Source: Thalassia testudinum (lineage: Eukaryota > Streptophyta > Magnoliopsida > Alismatales > Hydrocharitaceae). From it: a DNA stretch of 64,000 nt. Positions 61,281-64,000 of this stretch are shown here, one piece after another. Made by a program: the position numbers and the translations under genes. The stretch lies in assembly GCA_037157565.1 (NCBI GenBank), contig JAZHRO010000012.1, positions 5,420,501 through 5,484,500 on the forward strand, in the 5' to 3' direction. Positions within the stretch are counted from its first letter, which is position 1; every line of letters starts with the position of its first letter. The notes under the pieces are model-generated. The model saw nothing but the letters and a program-made list of their open reading frames with translations. It searched no databases and was not told the DNA's origin.

Positions 61281-62140
61281 GAGGGCTTTCTAGCCTGTGT
61301 GGTGTCGGAGTCGAGTCCCGTGGCAGACTTTCAGAGCATCCCAGTGATTAGAGAGTACCTCGACGTGTTTGCAGAGGAGCTGCCAGGACTACCACCTGAG
61401 CGTGAGATCGAGTTTGAGATCTCACTGGTATCGAGGACCAGCTCCATTTCTACTGTACCGTACTGGATGGCACCACTTGAGCTGCGAAAACTCAAGTCAC
61501 AGCTACAAGACCTGTTGGAGAAGGGCTTTGTGAGACCCAGTGCATCCCTGTGGGGAGCCCCTTTGTTGTTTGTGAAGAAGGATGGTACTCTGCGCCTTTG
61601 TGTTGACTATAGATAACTGAATAGGGTCACCATCAAGAATAAGTATCCGCTGCCGAGGATTGATGATATGTTTAACTAGTTGCGAGGTGCCACGGCAATC
61701 TCCAAGATAGATCTGAGATTAGGCTACCACCAGTTGAGGATCAAGGAAACTGACGTCTCCAAGACAGCTTTCCGCACCCGGTACGGACACTACGAGTTTT
61801 TGGTCATGCCATTTGGGCTGACCAACGCCCCCGCTGCCTTTATGGATTTGATGAACTGGGTTTTCAGACCATATCTGGATCAGCTTGTGGTGGTATTTAT
61901 TGATGACGTGATTGTTTACTCACGGGATCAGACACAGCATAGACAGCACTTACGGATGATTTTAGACACTTTGAGACGACGCAGGCTGTATGCCAAATAC
62001 AACAAGTGCGAGTTTTAGTTGAAACATGTGACTTTCTTGGGCTATATGATCTCAGGGGATGGCTTGGCTGTGGATCTAGCCAAGGTTGAGGCCATACTCA
62101 AGCGAGAAAGGTCACGTACAATACCAAATACAGCTTTTTG
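61281..62140 (+). pseudogene. Tekay reverse transcriptase (second copy)
   Basis: EISLVSRTSSISTVPYWMAP, then LRLCVDYR with a stop after it, KNKYPLPRIDDMF with a stop, [30 protein letters not shown] and [14 protein letters not shown] with a complete palm motif (61680-62018). Stops at 61614 and 61677 are in frame with the rest, so this copy keeps its reading frame here better than the minus-strand copy. Confidence 0.88.
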
Positions 62141-62745
62141 GGACTAGCAGGTTACTATAGGCGGTTTATCAAAGGATTCTCACAGATTGCACGTCCTATG
62201 ACTTAGTTGACCCGGAAGGACGTGTCCTTTGCTTGGACAGACGCTTGTGAGGCGTGTTTTTAGGAGTTGAAGGAGAGGCTGACTTCGGCTCCTGTGCTTA
62301 CCATCCCAGATAGCAGTGGCCATATTGTGGTCTACACGGACGCTTCGTTGCAGGGGTTAGGGGGTATGCTTATGCAGCGGGGTCACGTTGTCGCTTACGC
62401 TTCGCGGTAACTGAAGCCCCATGAGCATAGCTACCCTACCCATGACTTAGAGCTGGCAACTGTTGTCTTCACACTGAAGACATGGAGACATTACCTTTAC
62501 GGTAAGACCTTTGAGATTTTCAGGGATCATAAGAGCCTTAGGTATTTGTTTGATCAGAAGGAGCTTAACATTAGATAGAAACGTTGGATAGAGCTCCTGA
62601 AGGACTATAACTGCAGCATCCCCTACCAACTGGGGAAGGCCAACGTGGTGGCTGACGCCTTGAGCCGGAAGGCGCCCGCCCACTTGGCCAGTTTACAGGT
62701 ACAAAGTTGGAGACTTATGGAGGAGTTGGGCAGTTGGCGACCCTG
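62141..62745 (+). pseudogene. Tekay RNase H (second copy)
   Basis: FLGLAGYYRRFIKGFSQIA-like start, HIVVYTDASLQGLGGMLMQ (about 62320-62375), [32 protein letters not shown] and the end VVADALSRKAP (about 62648-62680). Three or more stops. Confidence 0.82.
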
Positions 62746-64000
62746 AAAGTCACAGGGGTATTGTGGGGCAGTGATGATGACATGACAGACAAGATTAGAG
62801 CTGAAAGACCACATCATCACAGGACAGATGACGGATCCGTACCTACAGTCGTTGCGAGACAGAGTGCTGTTAGAGGACCCAGGAGACTTCTTTTGCAGAC
62901 AAGATGTTGCGCATGAAGGAACGTTTGTGCGTTCGCACAAACGAGGAGTTTTTAAGAGAGCTTCTGACGGAGGCGCACGGGTCCTGGTTCACCATACATC
63001 TCGGGAACACGAAGATGTATCATGATCTGAGACGTGACTTTTGATGGAGAGGGATGAAGCGTGATGTAGGTGAGTTTGTGCAGCAGTGTTTGGCGCACCA
63101 GCAAGTGAAGGCCGAGCATCAGAGGCCTACAGGGCCGTTGCAACCACTTCTTGTGTCAGAGTGGAAGTAGGAGAGCATCACCATGGACTTAGTGGTGGGC
63201 TTACCCATTACCTAGTGAGGACACGACGTAGTCTGGGTGATAGTGAAAAGGTTGACGAAGACGGCACGTTTCCTGCAGATCCGAGTCACTTTGGGACCAG
63301 CACTGTTGGTAGAGAGGTACATTCGTGATGTGGTACGTCTGCATGGAGTTCTGCGTGAGATTGTATCCGACCGGGATACCTGTTTTACTTCTCAGTTTTA
63401 GGCTAAGTTTCAGCAGGCTTTGGGGACACGGTTGAAGTTCAGTATTGCATATCACCCCTGAACGGACGAACAGTCAGAGTGCACTATACAGACACTTGAG
63501 GACCTTTTGCACGCCTGTGTACTAAACTGAAGGAGCTCTTAGGAGGAGCACTTACCCCTGGCAAAGTTTGCATATAATAACAGCTATCACTCAAGCATTG
63601 GCATGGCACCTTGCGAGGCTCTGTACGAATGAAGGCGTACTGCACCTTTGAGTTGGGTTGAGGTGGGAACCAAGTGGGAGGTTGGCCCCAGGCTGATCCG
63701 GTAGAGTCACGAGGTGATAGAACATATCCAAAGACGACTCCGCACTGTCAAGAGCCGACAGAAGGGTTATGCTGACTGGAAACGCAGAGAGGTGCAGTTC
63801 GAGGTTGGGGATCACGTCTTCCTTTGTGTTTCGCCCATGAAGGGCTTGTAGCATTTTGAGGTGAAGGGGAAGCTTGCGTCGAGGTTTGTAGGGCCCTTTG
63901 AGGTCCTGGAGCGGGTAGGACACGTTGCTTACCGGCTTACCCTTCCTCCCCAGCTTTCTGGTGTGTACGACGTGTTCCACGTGTCCAACCTCAAGAAGTA
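62746..64000 (+). pseudogene. Tekay integrase (second copy, cut by window end)
   Basis: Fragments in order: DPYLQSLRDRVL, HLGNTKMYHDLR-like, the zinc domain relic with CLA (Cys-x-x-Cys lost near 63090), MDLVVGLP (63184), EIVSDRDTCFTSQF (63355-63400), YNNSYHSSIGMAPCEALY (63570-63630) and ADWKRREVQFEVGDHVFL, ending in [12 protein letters not shown]. It is broken by many stops. Confidence 0.82.

Larger units (their letters stand above)
56688..64000 (+). mobile_element. Second Tekay-type chromovirus, plus strand, runs off the window
   Basis: 5' LTR 56688-59312, then the primer site TAGTATCAGAGCAAGG (from 59317), gag from 59494, and protease, RT, RNase H and integrase up to the window edge, where the integrase C-terminus ([12 protein letters not shown]) is still being read. 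The chromodomain and 3' LTR lie outside. It is more decayed than the minus-strand copy: stops occur about every 50-100 codons. Confidence 0.92.

Noticed and set aside
1..64000. tRNA genes, bacterial-type operons, CRISPR arrays or a defence island
   Set aside because: Read on both strands; nothing fits. All protein remnants outside TOM20 belong to retroelements.

Overview
The window is nuclear DNA of a flowering plant. A monocot is possible, but I cannot name a species. It holds one host gene that can be followed exon by exon. Almost everything else is transposable-element DNA, much of it nested. The plant assignment rests on a plant-type TOM20 gene with GT-AG introns and on plant retrotransposon lineages: Tekay-type chromovirus, Athila-type Ty3/gypsy, Ty1/copia with an initiator-Met primer site, L1 LINEs and hAT MITEs.

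1-9.5 kb: the terminus of an LTR, a dead copia RT/RNase H with its 3' LTR, a GTACCGGTAC-rich repeat split by a 2.69-kb Tekay solo LTR, an L1-like poly(A) tail, a second Tekay solo LTR (2.74 kb, TSD ATAAG), and a small tandem array upstream of the gene.

9.5-36.1 kb: TOM20, the mitochondrial outer-membrane import receptor. It has six exons, an uninterrupted frame of about 210 codons and a C-terminal tail anchor. Intron 1 (11.8 kb) holds a hAT-type MITE and a 7.8-kb non-autonomous gypsy element on the minus strand. Intron 4 (12.7 kb) holds an old copia element that itself took in five later elements: two MITEs, a 2.1-kb minus-strand copia derivative, a CGAGGC-rich hAT MITE and a 2.2-kb gag-only element. 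It also holds a separate 5'-truncated LINE with a 16-bp TSD. Each insertion can be placed by its duplicated target site, so a partial order of events can be read.

36.1-41.3 kb: gene downstream region, a second small tandem array, a nuclear copy of the 3' end of an organellar (mitochondrial-type) large-subunit rRNA, a minus-strand copia gag/PR/IN remnant and a LINE endonuclease remnant.

41.3-64 kb: an Athila element (minus strand) with an AGCT-rich 3' LTR and decayed pol. It is cut in its reverse transcriptase by a minus-strand Tekay chromovirus whose 5' LTR is truncated. A second Tekay element faces the opposite way and runs off the right edge.

The most unusual structure is in the Tekay LTR family. 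Four LTRs carry many copies of a self-complementary motif around AGACGTCT, always placed the same way relative to the predicted TATA box, together with a leader hairpin that keeps its pairing while its sequence changes. I see no evidence of a new host defence or metabolic system.
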